Shown: positions 1-8,896, counted from the stretch's first letter. The stretch: DNA of 64,000 bases from Streptomyces sp. CB02056 (GCF_001905545.1 NZ_LIPD01000009.1:602698-666697); one strand, 5' to 3'. The notes: a model not told the origin generated them from the sequence alone. Numbers and translations are program-made.

Positions 1-97
1 GACTGCCCTCGCCGCCCTGGACGAGGTGCCCATGACCGACGAGGTGCGGGAGCACTTCGTCGCACTCGCCGAATTCGTGGTGGTACGAGAGAGGTGA
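1..97 (+). CDS. Polyprenyl synthetase family protein, C-terminal end (partial)
   Basis: Only the last 31 codons are present, read from base 2 and ending at TGA 95-97. The tail, including ALAALDEVPM and ALAEFVVVRER, resembles the C-terminal helix of trans-isoprenyl diphosphate synthases. In known actinomycete hopanoid clusters such a synthase lies directly upstream of squalene-hopene cyclase, and here the stop is only 7 bases before the shc start, so it is presumably the upstream operon gene. Its catalytic aspartate-rich motifs lie outside the window, so the family call rests on context plus a short tail. Confidence 0.6.
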   Translation, partial: TALAALDEVPMTDEVREHFVALAEFVVVRER

Positions 98-104
98 CGT
101 TACG

Positions 105-2186
105 TTGACAGCAACCGCGGACGGCCGGCTCGACCCTGAGTACGATTCCGAGCCGGTCGCGGTGGGCGACCGCCCCCCGGCCCTGCTGGGCACGGGGCGG
201 TGGCAGCCCGAGGACACCGACCAGCCGCGGCCGGCCGGTGAGACGGACCACGGACCGGCCGACGCGCGGGAGGCCCTGGCCCGCGCCACCACCCACCTGC
301 TCTCCCTGCAGTCGTCCGAGGGCTGGTGGAAGGGCGACCTGGAGACCAACGTCACCATGGACGCCGAGGACTTACTGCTCCGCCAGTTCCTGGGAATCCG
401 CACCGAGGAGCAGACCCGCGCCACCGCCGAATGGATCCGCTCCCAGCAGCGCGAGGACGGCACCTGGTCCACCTTCCACGGCGGGCCGCCCGAGCTGTCC
501 ACCACCGTCGAGGCGTACGTCGCCCTCAAGCTGGCCGGGGACGACCCGGAAGCCCCGCACATGCTGGCCGCCGCGCGCTACGTCCGCTCCGCCGGGGGCA
601 TCGCGGCCGCCCGGGTGTTCACCCGGATCTGGCTCGCCCTGTTCGGCTGGTGGCCCTGGGAACGGCTGCCCGAGATGCCGCCCGAGATCATCTTCCTGCC
701 CAGGTGGCTGCCGCTGAACATCTACGCCTTCGGCTGCTGGGCCCGCCAGACCATCGTCCCGCTGACGGTCGTCTCCTCCCACCGCCCGGTCCGTCCGGCG
801 CCCTTCCCGCTCACCGAGCTGCACACCGACCCGAACGACCCGTACCCCCACCGGCCGCTCGCCCCCGCCACCACCTGGGACGGCCTGTTCGAACGCCTCG
901 ACAAGGCGCTGCACGCCTACCACCGCCGGGCCTTCCGCCCGCTGCGCCGACTGGCCCTCTCGCAGGCCTGCCGCTGGATCGTCGAACGCCAGGAGGCCGA
1001 CGGCTGCTGGGGCGGCATCCAGCCCCCCGCCGTCTACTCGCTGATCGCCCTGCACCTGGAGGGCTACGAGCTGGAGCACCCGGTGATGAAGGCCGGACTC
1101 TCCTCCTTCGACCGCTTCACCGTGCACACCGAGGACGGCAAGCGCTGGCTGGAGGCCTGCCAGTCCCCGGTCTGGGACACCTGCCTGGCCACCATCGCCC
1201 TGGTCGACGCCGGGGTGCCGGCCGACCACCCGGCGCTGGTCTCCGCCGTCGACTGGATGCTCGGCGAGGAGATCCGCAAGCCCGGCGACTGGACCGTGAA
1301 GCGGCCCGGGCTCGCCCCCGGCGGCTGGGCCTTCGAGTTCGAGAACGACACCTACCCCGACATCGACGACACCGCCGAGGTGGTGCTCGCGCTGCGCCGG
1401 GTCGCCCACCCCGACCCGGCCAAGGTCGACGGCGCGGTGGACCGGGGCGTGCTGTGGAACCTCGGCATGCAGTCCAAGAACGGCGCCTGGGGCGCCTTCG
1501 ACGTGGACAACACCAGCACGCTGCCCAACAAGCTGCCGTTCTGCGACTTCGGCGAGGTGGTCGACCCGCCGTCCGCCGACGTCACCGCGCACGTGGTGGA
1601 GATGCTCGCCGAGACCGGCCGCTCCCGCGACCCCCGGACCAGGCGCGGCATCGAGTGGCTGCTGCGCAACCAGGAGGCGGACGGCTCCTGGTTCGGCCGC
1701 TGGGGCACCAACTACATCTACGGCACCGGTTCGGTGCTGCCCGCCCTGGTGGCGGCCGGCGTCCCCGACGAGCACCCGGCGATCCGCCGGGCGGTGCGCT
1801 GGCTGGAGGACCGGCAGAACGCCGACGGCGGCTGGGGCGAGGACATGCGCTCCTACGACGACCCGGCGCGCTGGGCCGGGCGCGGCGACTCCACCGCCTC
1901 GCAGACCGCGTGGGCGCTGATGGCGCTGCTCGCGGCCGGCGAGGGGCCGAAGGACCGGGCCAACCCGGCGGTGGAGCGCGGCGCGGAGTGGTTGGTGCGC
2001 ACCCAGCTGCCCGAGGGCACCTGGGACGAGCCGCAGTTCACCGGCACCGGCTTCCCGTGGGACTTCTCCATCAACTACCACCTGTACCGGCTGGTCTTCC
2101 CGGTCACCGCGCTCGGCCGCTACCTCAACGGCGCCCCGGGCACGATCCGGGCCGACGGAACCCCGGCGATCGGGACGGCGCGGTGA
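105..2186 (+). CDS. shc: Squalene-hopene cyclase
   Basis: Cyclises squalene to hopene/hopanol at the membrane, the committed step of hopanoid synthesis. The 693-residue product shows the class II triterpene cyclase pattern: repeated QW motifs (for example QEADGCWGG, QNADGGWGE, QLPEGTWDE) and the catalytic DxDD motif as DIDD at residues 419-422. Length is slightly above the usual 630-680 because of a polar N-terminal extension of roughly 50 residues. The start is TTG 105, preceded by the purine-rich GAGAGGTGA. It follows the polyprenyl synthetase by 7 bases and overlaps hpnG by GTGA. Residue Leu90 is encoded by TTA (372-374), a codon that in Streptomyces depends on the bldA tRNA; I found no other in-frame TTA in the genes of this window. 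Confidence 0.96.
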   Translation: MTATADGRLDPEYDSEPVAVGDRPPALLGTGRWQPEDTDQPRPAGETDHGPADAREALARATTHLLSLQSSEGWWKGDLETNVTMDAEDLLLRQFLGIRTEEQTRATAEWIRSQQREDGTWSTFHGGPPELSTTVEAYVALKLAGDDPEAPHMLAAARYVRSAGGIAAARVFTRIWLALFGWWPWERLPEMPPEIIFLPRWLPLNIYAFGCWARQTIVPLTVVSSHRPVRPAPFPLTELHTDPNDPYPHRPLAPATTWDGLFERLDKALHAYHRRAFRPLRRLALSQACRWIVERQEADGCWGGIQPPAVYSLIALHLEGYELEHPVMKAGLSSFDRFTVHTEDGKRWLEACQSPVWDTCLATIALVDAGVPADHPALVSAVDWMLGEEIRKPGDWTVKRPGLAPGGWAFEFENDTYPDIDDTAEVVLALRRVAHPDPAKVDGAVDRGVLWNLGMQSKNGAWGAFDVDNTSTLPNKLPFCDFGEVVDPPSADVTAHVVEMLAETGRSRDPRTRRGIEWLLRNQEADGSWFGRWGTNYIYGTGSVLPALVAAGVPDEHPAIRRAVRWLEDRQNADGGWGEDMRSYDDPARWAGRGDSTASQTAWALMALLAAGEGPKDRANPAVERGAEWLVRTQLPEGTWDEPQFTGTGFPWDFSINYHLYRLVFPVTALGRYLNGAPGTIRADGTPAIGTAR

Positions 2187-2863
2187 CCACCGCGCCCCTG
2201 CTGGTGCTCTGCGCCCTGGGCCCCGAGGTCTGGGCCCTGCGCGGCGGCGACTGGCGCGGTGCGACCGGAGGGTCCCCGGTGCTGGTGCGCACCGGGGTCG
2301 GCCGGCGCCGCGCCGGGCTGGCCGTCCGGCGCCTGCTCGGCTCCGCGCCCAGCGGCTACGGCGCCGTGGTGGTGGCCGGCTTCGGCGCCGCGCTCGGCCC
2401 GGGCGTCCTGCCCGGCGACGTGGTCGCCGCCGACGGCGTGCGCGACGCCGAGGGCCACCTGTACCCGCTCGACTCCGGCGCGGAGCTCACCCGGGCGCTG
2501 AAGGAGCGCGGCCTGACCGTGCACACCGGCGTGCACCACACCGCCGACCACGTGGTGCGCGGCATCGAACGGCGGGCGCTGCACCTCCAGGGCGCGCTCG
2601 CCGTCGACATGGAGGCCGCCGCCGTCCTGGCCGCGCTGCGCGAGGTCCGGCCCGTGCTGCCGGCGGCCGTTCTGCGGGTGGTGGTGGACACGCCCGAGCA
2701 CGAGCTGCTGCGGCCCGGCACCCTCCCGGCCGGGGTGCGCGCCTGGCGGACCCTGCGGGCGACGGTACCCGCCCTCGTCGACTGGTACCGGCAGGAGCGC
2801 GCGCCCGGCTCCGTAGACCTGAACCACCCCACATCCTCGACGCTCCCCCAGGAGGCGAGCTAG
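2183..2863 (+). CDS. hpnG: Adenosylhopane nucleosidase-type phosphorylase (HpnG)
   Basis: By family and position this removes adenine from adenosylhopane to give ribosylhopane. The 226-residue protein has the nucleoside phosphorylase/MTA-SAH nucleosidase fold signatures: VVVAGFGAALGPGVLPGDVV near residues 62-81 and VDMEAAA at 141-147, whose glutamate normally contacts the ribose. The GTG start at 2183 overlaps the shc stop (GTGA), suggesting translational coupling. The open frame continues far upstream inside shc, but that part is a shadow. The last 15 or so residues form a polar tail beyond the domain. hpnH follows after 2 bases. The phosphorylase fold is clear; the specific substrate is inferred from the cluster. 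Confidence 0.88.
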   Translation: MTTAPLLVLCALGPEVWALRGGDWRGATGGSPVLVRTGVGRRRAGLAVRRLLGSAPSGYGAVVVAGFGAALGPGVLPGDVVAADGVRDAEGHLYPLDSGAELTRALKERGLTVHTGVHHTADHVVRGIERRALHLQGALAVDMEAAAVLAALREVRPVLPAAVLRVVVDTPEHELLRPGTLPAGVRAWRTLRATVPALVDWYRQERAPGSVDLNHPTSSTLPQEAS

Positions 2864-2865
2864 CC

Positions 2866-3894
2866 ATGGCCATGCCGTTGCGCCAGACCGTGCGGGTCGG
2901 CACCTACCTCATGCAGCAGAAGCTGCTCAAGCGCCGGGACAAGTTCCCGCTGATCGTGGAGCTGGAACCGCTCTTCGCCTGCAACCTCGCCTGTGAGGGC
3001 TGCGGCAAGATCCAGCACCCGGCGGGCGTCCTGAAGCAGCGGATGCCCGTCGCCCAGGCGGTCGGCGCGGTCCTGGAGTCGGGTGCCCCGATGGTCTCGA
3101 TCGCCGGCGGCGAGCCGCTGATGCACCCGCAGATCGACGAGATCGTCCGGCAGCTGGTCGAGCGCCGCAAGTACGTGTTCCTCTGCACCAACGCGCTGCT
3201 GATGCGCAAGAAGATGGACAAGTTCACGCCCTCGCCGTACTTCACCTTCGCGGTGCACATCGACGGCATGCGCGAGCGGCACGACGAGTCGGTGGCCAAG
3301 GAGGGCACCTTCGACGAGGCCGTGGCCGCGATCAAGGAGGCCAAGCGGCGCGGCTTCCGGGTCACCACCAACAGCACCTTCTTCAACACCGACACCCCGC
3401 AGACCGTCATCGAGGTGCTGGACTACCTCAACGACGAGCTCAAGGTGGACGAGATGATGATCTCGCCCGCCTACGCCTACGAGAAGGCCCCCGACCAGGA
3501 GCACTTCCTCGGCGTCGAGCAGACCAGGGCGCTCTTCCGCGCGGCCTTCGCCGACGGCAACCGCAAGCGCTGGCGCCTCAACCACAGCCCGCTCTTCCTG
3601 GACTTCCTGGAGGGCAAGGCCGACTTCGAGTGCACCCCCTGGGGCATCCCCAACTACTCGCTGTTCGGCTGGCAGCGGCCCTGCTACCTGATGGCCGACG
3701 GCTACGTGCCGACCTATCGCGAGCTGGTCGAGAAGACCGACTGGAGCAAGTACGGCCGCGGCAAGGACCCGCGCTGCGAGAACTGCATGGCCCACTGCGG
3801 CTACGAGCCGACCGCCGTCCTCGCGACGATGGGCTCGCTGCAGCAGTCGCTGCGCGCCATCACCGAGACCGTCAACGGCAACAAGGGCCGCTGA
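2866..3894 (+). CDS. hpnH: Adenosyl-hopene transferase, radical SAM (HpnH)
   Basis: HpnH adds the 5'-deoxyadenosyl group to hopene, starting side-chain elongation of bacteriohopanepolyols. The protein has 342 residues. The radical SAM cluster motif CxxxCxxC is C39-N-L-A-C43-E-G-C46, followed by the SAM-binding SIAGGEPLMHPQ. A second cysteine group near the C-terminus (RCENCMAHCGYEP) is compatible with an auxiliary metal site. The ATG at 2866 has AGGAGGCGAGC upstream; an in-frame ATG at 2872 is less favoured. It lies 2 bases after hpnG, so the two steps of adenosylhopane formation and cleavage are encoded side by side. Confidence 0.95.
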   Translation: MAMPLRQTVRVGTYLMQQKLLKRRDKFPLIVELEPLFACNLACEGCGKIQHPAGVLKQRMPVAQAVGAVLESGAPMVSIAGGEPLMHPQIDEIVRQLVERRKYVFLCTNALLMRKKMDKFTPSPYFTFAVHIDGMRERHDESVAKEGTFDEAVAAIKEAKRRGFRVTTNSTFFNTDTPQTVIEVLDYLNDELKVDEMMISPAYAYEKAPDQEHFLGVEQTRALFRAAFADGNRKRWRLNHSPLFLDFLEGKADFECTPWGIPNYSLFGWQRPCYLMADGYVPTYRELVEKTDWSKYGRGKDPRCENCMAHCGYEPTAVLATMGSLQQSLRAITETVNGNKGR

Positions 3895-4032
3895 GCGGGG
3901 AGCCGACCTCCGGGTCGGCGCCCCGGCTCCGGGCCCCGCGCCCGGGGCCGGCTCCGCCCCCGCAGCCAGGCCGGCCCGCGCCCGGGCCGGGTGGAGGCAC
4001 CACCGCACCGCTCCGAGTCGTGAGGTGAACCC

Positions 4033-5943
4033 ATGTCACTGCTCTCCCGCGTCACGTCCCCGGCCGAGCTGCGCAAGCTCCCGGCCGTCGAACTGCCCCT
4101 GCTCGCCGACGAGATCCGCGACTTCCTGATCGAGGCCGTCACCCGCACCGGCGGCCACCTCGGGCCCAATCTCGGCGTGGTGGAGCTGACCATCGCGCTG
4201 CACCGGGTCTTCGACTCGCCGTACGACCGGATCGTCTTCGACACCGGCCACCAGAGCTACGTCCACAAACTGCTCACCGGCCGCCAGGACTTCAGCCGGC
4301 TGCGGATGCGCGGCGGACTCTCCGGGTACCCCGCGCGGGGCGAGTCCGAGCACGACCTGGTCGAGAACTCGCACGCCTCCACCGCGCTCTCCTACGCCGA
4401 CGGCCTGGCCAAGGCGGCCCGGCTGCTCGGCCAGCACGACCGGCACACCGTCGCGGTGATCGGCGACGGCGCCCTCACCGGCGGCCTCGCCTGGGAGGCG
4501 CTCAACAACATCGCCGAGGCGCGCGACCGGCCGCTGGTCATCGTCGTCAACGACAACGAGCGTTCCTACGCCAGGACCATCGGCGGCCTCGCCAACCACC
4601 TGGCCACCCTGCGCACCACCCAGGGCTACGAGCGGTTCCTCGCCCTGGGCAAGGAGGCCCTGCAGCGCACCCCGCTGGTCGGCCAGCCGATCTTCGACGC
4701 GCTGCACGGCGCCAAGAAGGGGTTCAAGGACGCCTTCGCTCCGCAGGGCATGTTCGAGGACCTCGGCCTCAAGTACCTCGGGCCGATCGACGGCCACGAC
4801 CTGGGCGCGGTCGAACAGGCGCTGCGCCAGGCCCGCAACTTCGGCGGACCGGTCATCGTGCACTGCCTGACCGTCAAGGGCCGCGGCTACCGGCCGGCCG
4901 AGCAGGACGAGGCCGACCGCTTCCACGCCGTCAACCCGATCGACCCGTACACCTGCCTGCCGATCTCGCCCAGCGGCGGCGTCTCCTGGACCTCGGTGTT
5001 CGGGGACGAGCTGCTCACCCTCGGAGCCGAGCGGCCGGACCTCGTGGCGATCACCGCGGCCATGCTCCAGCCGGTGGGCCTGGCCCCGTTCGCCAAGGCC
5101 TACCCGGAGCGGACCTTCGACGTCGGGATCGCCGAGCAGCATGCCGTCACCAGCGCGGCGGGGCTGGCCACCGGCGGACTGCACCCGGTGGTCGCGGTCT
5201 ACGCGACCTTCCTCAACCGGGCCTTCGACCAGGTGCTGATGGACGTCGCCCTGCACCGGCTGGGCGTCACCTTCGTGCTCGACCGCTCCGGGGTGACCGG
5301 GCCGGACGGCGCCTCGCACAACGGCATGTGGGACATGTCGATCCTCCAGGTCGTCCCCGGCCTGCGGCTTGCCGCGCCGCGCGACGCGGAACAGCTGCGC
5401 GCCCAGCTGCGCGAGGCTGTCGAGGTCGGCGACGCCCCGACCGTCGTCCGCTTCCCGAAGGGGAACGTCGGGCCCGCGGTGCCGGCCGTCGAGCGGACCG
5501 GCGGGGTGGACGTGCTGCTGCGCACCGGGCGGGCGCCGGAGATCCTGCTGGTCGCCGTCGGCACCACCGCCTCCGCCTGCCTGGACGCGGCCCGGCTGCT
5601 GCTCGCCGAGGGCTTCACCGCGACCGTGGTCGACCCGCGCTGGGTCAAGCCGGTCGACCCGGTGCTGCCCGAACTCGCCGCCGCCCACCGGCTGGTGGTC
5701 ACCGTCGAGGACAACGGCCGTACCGGAGGCGTCGGTTCGGCCGTCGCCCAGGCGCTGCGCGACGCCGACGTGGACGTGCCGGTGCGGGTGCTCGGCCTGC
5801 CCCAGGAGTTCCTCGGCCACGCCTCGCGCGGGGAGATCCTGGAGGAGGCGGGGCTGACCGGGACCGGGGTCGCCGCCCAGACCGCCGTCTTCGCCAAGAA
5901 CCTGCTACCGACCCGAGGAGCGAACCCGCGCCATGCCGGCTGA
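4033..5943 (+). CDS. dxs: 1-deoxy-D-xylulose-5-phosphate synthase
   Basis: Condenses pyruvate and glyceraldehyde-3-phosphate to DXP, the first step of the MEP pathway feeding isoprenoids to the hopanoid enzymes. The 636-residue protein has the TPP-binding domain (GDGALTGGLAWEALNN near residue 145, then VVNDNE) and the transketolase pyrimidine-binding half (DVGIAEQHAVTSAAGLA, then VLDRSGVTGPDGASHNG). GAGGTGAACCC precedes ATG 4033. Actinomycete hopanoid clusters often carry a second dxs like this beside a housekeeping copy. The stop overlaps the hpnO start by 11 bases. As I recall, the Streptomyces coelicolor cluster has ispG/gcpE just upstream of dxs; here only a 138-base GC-rich gap separates hpnH and dxs. 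Confidence 0.96.
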   Translation: MSLLSRVTSPAELRKLPAVELPLLADEIRDFLIEAVTRTGGHLGPNLGVVELTIALHRVFDSPYDRIVFDTGHQSYVHKLLTGRQDFSRLRMRGGLSGYPARGESEHDLVENSHASTALSYADGLAKAARLLGQHDRHTVAVIGDGALTGGLAWEALNNIAEARDRPLVIVVNDNERSYARTIGGLANHLATLRTTQGYERFLALGKEALQRTPLVGQPIFDALHGAKKGFKDAFAPQGMFEDLGLKYLGPIDGHDLGAVEQALRQARNFGGPVIVHCLTVKGRGYRPAEQDEADRFHAVNPIDPYTCLPISPSGGVSWTSVFGDELLTLGAERPDLVAITAAMLQPVGLAPFAKAYPERTFDVGIAEQHAVTSAAGLATGGLHPVVAVYATFLNRAFDQVLMDVALHRLGVTFVLDRSGVTGPDGASHNGMWDMSILQVVPGLRLAAPRDAEQLRAQLREAVEVGDAPTVVRFPKGNVGPAVPAVERTGGVDVLLRTGRAPEILLVAVGTTASACLDAARLLLAEGFTATVVDPRWVKPVDPVLPELAAAHRLVVTVEDNGRTGGVGSAVAQALRDADVDVPVRVLGLPQEFLGHASRGEILEEAGLTGTGVAAQTAVFAKNLLPTRGANPRHAG

Positions 5944-7333
5944 ACCAGACCGCCCCGCCTTCGACCTCGCCGCGCTGATCGCCGAACGCGGCGGCGAGCG
6001 CTACGAGTTGCACGGCCGCTACCTCAACCCGCAGCTGCCGCGGATGCTGCGCACCATCGGCTTCGACAGGTACTACGAGCGCGCCCGGGGCCAGTACTTC
6101 TACGACGCCGAGGGCAACGAGTACCTCGACATGCTGGCCGGCTTCGGCATCTTCGCGCTCGGCCGCCACCACCCGGTGGTGCGCTCGGCGGTCCAGCAGG
6201 TGATGGACCTCGACCTGCCGGACCTGGTCCGCTTCGACTGCTCACCGCTGCCCGGGCTGCTGGCCGAGCGGCTGCTGTCGTACGCGCCCGGACTGGACCG
6301 GGTGTTCTTCGGCAACAGCGGCACCGAAGCGGTGGAGACGGCGCTCAAGTTCGCCCGGTACGCCACCGGACGGAAGCGGATCCTGTACGCCGACCACGCC
6401 TTCCACGGGCTGACCACCGGCTCGCTCTCCGTCAACGGGGAGAGCGGCTTCCGCAAGGGCTTCGACCCGCTGCTGCCGGACACCGCCGTCCCGCTCGGCG
6501 ATCTCGGCGCGCTGGCCAAGGAGTTGAAGCGCGGCGACGTCGCGGGGCTGATCGTCGAGCCGATCCAGGGCAAGGGCGTCCAGGCGCCGCCGCCCGGCTG
6601 GCTGCGGGCCGCCCAGGCGCTGCTCCACGAGCACCGGGCGCTGCTGATCTGCGACGAGGTGCAGACCGGCATCGGCCGCACCGGCGAGTTCTTCGCCTAC
6701 CAGCACGAGGACGGCGTGCTGCCGGACCTGGTCTGCGCCGCCAAGGCGCTGTCCGGCGGGTACGTGCCGGTCGGGGCGACGCTCGGCAAGGGCTGGATCT
6801 TCGAGAAGGTGTACTCCTCGATGGACCGGGTGCTGGTGCACTCGGCCAGCTTCGGGTCCAACGCCCAGGCCATGGCGGCCGGGCTGGCGACCCTGGCGGT
6901 GATGGGCGACGAGCAGGTGGTGGAGAACGCCCGCAAGGTGGGCGACTACTTCCGTGGACGGCTGACCGCGCTGGTCGACCAGTACGAGCTGCTCGCCGAG
7001 GTGCGTGGGCGCGGGCTGATGATCGGGATCGAGTTCGGCCGGCCCAAGTCGCTGAAGCTGCGCACCGGTTGGACCGCGCTCCAGGCGGCGCGCAAGGGGC
7101 TGTTCGCGCAGATGGTGGTCGTGCCGCTGCTGCAGCGGCACCGCATCCTGACCCAGGTGTCGGGGGACCACCTGGAAGTGATCAAGCTGATCCCCCCGCT
7201 GATCATCACCGAGCGTGACGTGGACCGGTTCGTGGACGCCTTCACCGAGATCATGGACGAGGCCCACCGGGGGAGCGGGCTGATGTGGGACTTCGGGCGG
7301 ACGCTGGTGAAGCAGGCGGTCGGCGGGCGCTGA
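5933..7333 (+). CDS. hpnO: Class III aminotransferase, aminobacteriohopanetriol synthase type (HpnO)
   Basis: A PLP-dependent fold-type I aminotransferase of 466 residues. In hopanoid clusters this protein aminates the ribosyl-derived side chain to give 35-aminobacteriohopanetriol. Visible motifs: GNSGTEAVETALKFAR (phosphate-binding region), the ICDEVQTGIGRTG aspartate that pairs with the pyridine nitrogen, and the Schiff-base lysine K271 in CAAKALSGG. The ATG lies within the 3' end of dxs, with CGAGGAGCG upstream. It is the last gene of the operon: a 17-bp perfect hairpin follows 57 bases after the stop. Without the cluster it would only be called an acetylornithine-type class III aminotransferase. 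Confidence 0.9.
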   Translation: MPAEPDRPAFDLAALIAERGGERYELHGRYLNPQLPRMLRTIGFDRYYERARGQYFYDAEGNEYLDMLAGFGIFALGRHHPVVRSAVQQVMDLDLPDLVRFDCSPLPGLLAERLLSYAPGLDRVFFGNSGTEAVETALKFARYATGRKRILYADHAFHGLTTGSLSVNGESGFRKGFDPLLPDTAVPLGDLGALAKELKRGDVAGLIVEPIQGKGVQAPPPGWLRAAQALLHEHRALLICDEVQTGIGRTGEFFAYQHEDGVLPDLVCAAKALSGGYVPVGATLGKGWIFEKVYSSMDRVLVHSASFGSNAQAMAAGLATLAVMGDEQVVENARKVGDYFRGRLTALVDQYELLAEVRGRGLMIGIEFGRPKSLKLRTGWTALQAARKGLFAQMVVVPLLQRHRILTQVSGDHLEVIKLIPPLIITERDVDRFVDAFTEIMDEAHRGSGLMWDFGRTLVKQAVGGR

Positions 7334-7389
7334 GGCTGCCGGGGCCGCCGGGGTCGGGATCGTGGGTGCACGGTGTGGGAAGTCGACGG

Positions 7390-7430
7390 CACGGAGTGGG
7401 AAGTCGGCCGGGTCGACTTCCCACTCCGTG
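7390..7430. terminator. Bidirectional hairpin terminator after hpnO
   Basis: Arms 7390-7406 and 7414-7430 form a 17-bp perfect stem with a 7-base loop (GCCGGGT). It sits between the convergent hpnO (+) and DUF6343 (-) genes. The stem core ACGGAGTGGGAAG recurs in the hairpin at 9065-9103. Confidence 0.85.
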
Positions 7431-7442
7431 GGAGACACCGCG

Positions 7443-7715
7443 TCAGAGCTCGGTCCGGCGGCGCCGGATGACAACCACGAGATCGACGGCGGCGAACAGG
7501 GTGAGCAGGCCGCAGGCCACGGCGAAGCCGGTGAGGGTGCCCCGGCTGGGCGCACCGTAGGCGGGCGAGACGGCCGCCCAGACGGCGAAGCCCGCCGTGG
7601 CCAGCGCGAACAAGGGGGTGAAGGTGAGCGAGAGCAGGTAGCGGAGCTTGAGGTCGCTGCGGGCGGTGGCCGGCTCGGTGCCGCTGCGCCACCGGCACGG
7701 GGTGGTGGTGCGCAT
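7443..7715 (-). CDS. Small two-helix membrane protein, DUF6343-like
   Basis: A 90-residue protein with the N-terminal pattern SGTEPATARSDLKLR followed by two hydrophobic helices (about residues 28-50 and 62-82) and a basic RRRR tail, so both ends are probably cytoplasmic. It resembles the uncharacterised streptomycete DUF6343 family; no function is known to me. ATG 7715 is preferred because GGAGG lies 8 bases upstream; a GTG at 7724 would lie inside that ribosome site. It is convergent with hpnO across a shared terminator and divergent from the I78 inhibitor gene, with 76 bases between the starts. Confidence 0.72.
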   Translation of the reverse strand: MRTTTPCRWRSGTEPATARSDLKLRYLLSLTFTPLFALATAGFAVWAAVSPAYGAPSRGTLTGFAVACGLLTLFAAVDLVVVIRRRRTEL

Positions 7716-7791
7716 GCCGTTCACCTCCGGACCGCGTGGGTCGGGCTACGATTCCAGCGTACGTCCGAGGAGGCGAGCCGGGGGAGGCGCG

Positions 7792-8043
7792 ATGTCGGGT
7801 TCGGACGCGGTGGGGGCGGGGTCCGGTGCGGCGGGTTCGGGTTCGGGTTCGGGGGCGGCGGGCCAGGACGGCGAGGGGTATGCGGGGCTGCGGATCGAGC
7901 GGGCCCGGGAGTTGGCCCGGCGGCACGGCTGGGCGTCGGTCCGGGTGCTGGAGCCGGGGGACCTGATGACCATGGAGTACCGGCAGGGGCGGCTCAACCT
8001 CGCGGTGCGCAACGGTGTGGTCGAGCGCAGTTGGGAGGGGTAG
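7792..8043 (+). CDS. Peptidase inhibitor I78-like protein
   Basis: An 83-residue protein: a Gly/Ser/Ala-rich N-terminus (about residues 1-28) followed by a domain with the I78 (potato-inhibitor-like) pattern GWASVRVLEPGDLMTMEYRQ then RLNLAVRNG. In that family the segment forms a protease-binding loop. There is no signal peptide, so a cytoplasmic protease or a non-inhibitory role is likely. The start is ATG 7792 after GGGGAGGCG; longer upstream extensions of the frame are non-coding in character. TACGAT at 7748-7753 could be a -10 box. The gene ends 43 bases before the convergent PAP2 gene. Confidence 0.72.
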   Translation: MSGSDAVGAGSGAAGSGSGSGAAGQDGEGYAGLRIERARELARRHGWASVRVLEPGDLMTMEYRQGRLNLAVRNGVVERSWEG

Positions 8044-8086
8044 GACCGCGGGTGACCCGTCGGCTCTGGTTCGGGCGGGCCCGGGT

Positions 8087-8896
8087 TCAGCAGAGCAGGT
8101 GCCGGCGGCCGAAGCGCCGGTGGAGCCGCTGTTCGGCGGCGGCGACCAGGGGTTCCAGCAGCGGCAGCGAGAGCAGGACGAGCAGTCCGGCGGCCCAGCC
8201 GGCCAGGACGTCGGTGACCCAGTGGGTGCCCAGGTAGACCGTGGTCAGACCGATCGAGCAGGCGGTGGCGGCGGCGATCACCGCACCGGTCCGCCGCCAG
8301 CGGACGGCGAGGTAGGCGAGCACGCCCCAGGTGACCACCGCGTTGGCGGTGTGGCCGGAGGGGAAGATGGTGCCGCCGGAGAAGAGCTCGGGCGAGCCGA
8401 CGTACTGGGCGTAGTGCGGGCCGAGCCGACCGGTGACGATCTTGACCGCGCCGACGGTGACGTTGAGCAACAACAGCGCGATGCCCATGACCAGCAGCGG
8501 GCGCAGTCGGCCGAGGCGGTGGGCCCGCCAGCCGAGCCAGACGAAGGCGGCGATCGCCGACGGCCCGCGCTGCCCGGCGACCACCCAGGTGTCGAGCAGC
8601 GGCTCCAGTCGGGGCCACCGCTCGTAGGGGCGCAGCAGCCGGACCGACCAGTCGAGGTCGACCAGCGCGGTGTTGAGCAGGACACCGGCCAGCACCAGCA
8701 GGTAGCCGGCCAGGGTGACGGCGAGGAGGGCGGCCTGCCGTCGGCTCATCGGCGGCCAGCCGGGCTCGCCGGGGTCGGGGCCGAGCGGGGCGAGGTGGCG
8801 CGCGGGGGCGGTGGGACGGTCCAGGCGGCCGGTCTCGGCGGTGCGGCGCTCCGGCCCCTGGCGCGGAAGGGGAACGGGGGTACTTCTGGATTGCAC
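8087..8896 (-). CDS. PAP2-superfamily membrane phosphatase
   Basis: A 269-residue membrane protein that by family dephosphorylates lipid phosphates or diphosphates (undecaprenyl diphosphate or phosphatidate type). After a polar 50-residue N-terminus come about six hydrophobic segments. The PAP2 motifs are K152-xxxx-R157, PSGH at 179-182, and H225-xxx-D229. The serine-arginine pair that normally precedes the last histidine is TT (218-219), so the third motif is degenerate and activity is not assured. The start is GTG 8896 with TAAGGT (8903-8908 on the complement) 6 bases upstream, suggesting leaderless transcription. A 30-bp palindrome lies 40 bases upstream. Confidence 0.85.
   Translation of the reverse strand: MQSRSTPVPLPRQGPERRTAETGRLDRPTAPARHLAPLGPDPGEPGWPPMSRRQAALLAVTLAGYLLVLAGVLLNTALVDLDWSVRLLRPYERWPRLEPLLDTWVVAGQRGPSAIAAFVWLGWRAHRLGRLRPLLVMGIALLLLNVTVGAVKIVTGRLGPHYAQYVGSPELFSGGTIFPSGHTANAVVTWGVLAYLAVRWRRTGAVIAAATACSIGLTTVYLGTHWVTDVLAGWAAGLLVLLSLPLLEPLVAAAEQRLHRRFGRRHLLC

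Noticed and set aside
372..2081. 569-residue open frame on the minus strand across shc
   Set aside because: Shadow of shc: Val/Gly/Arg-rich, no domain pattern; the plus strand has full cyclase motifs.
4036..5820. 594-residue minus-strand frame opposite dxs
   Set aside because: Low-complexity antisense of a fully recognisable enzyme.
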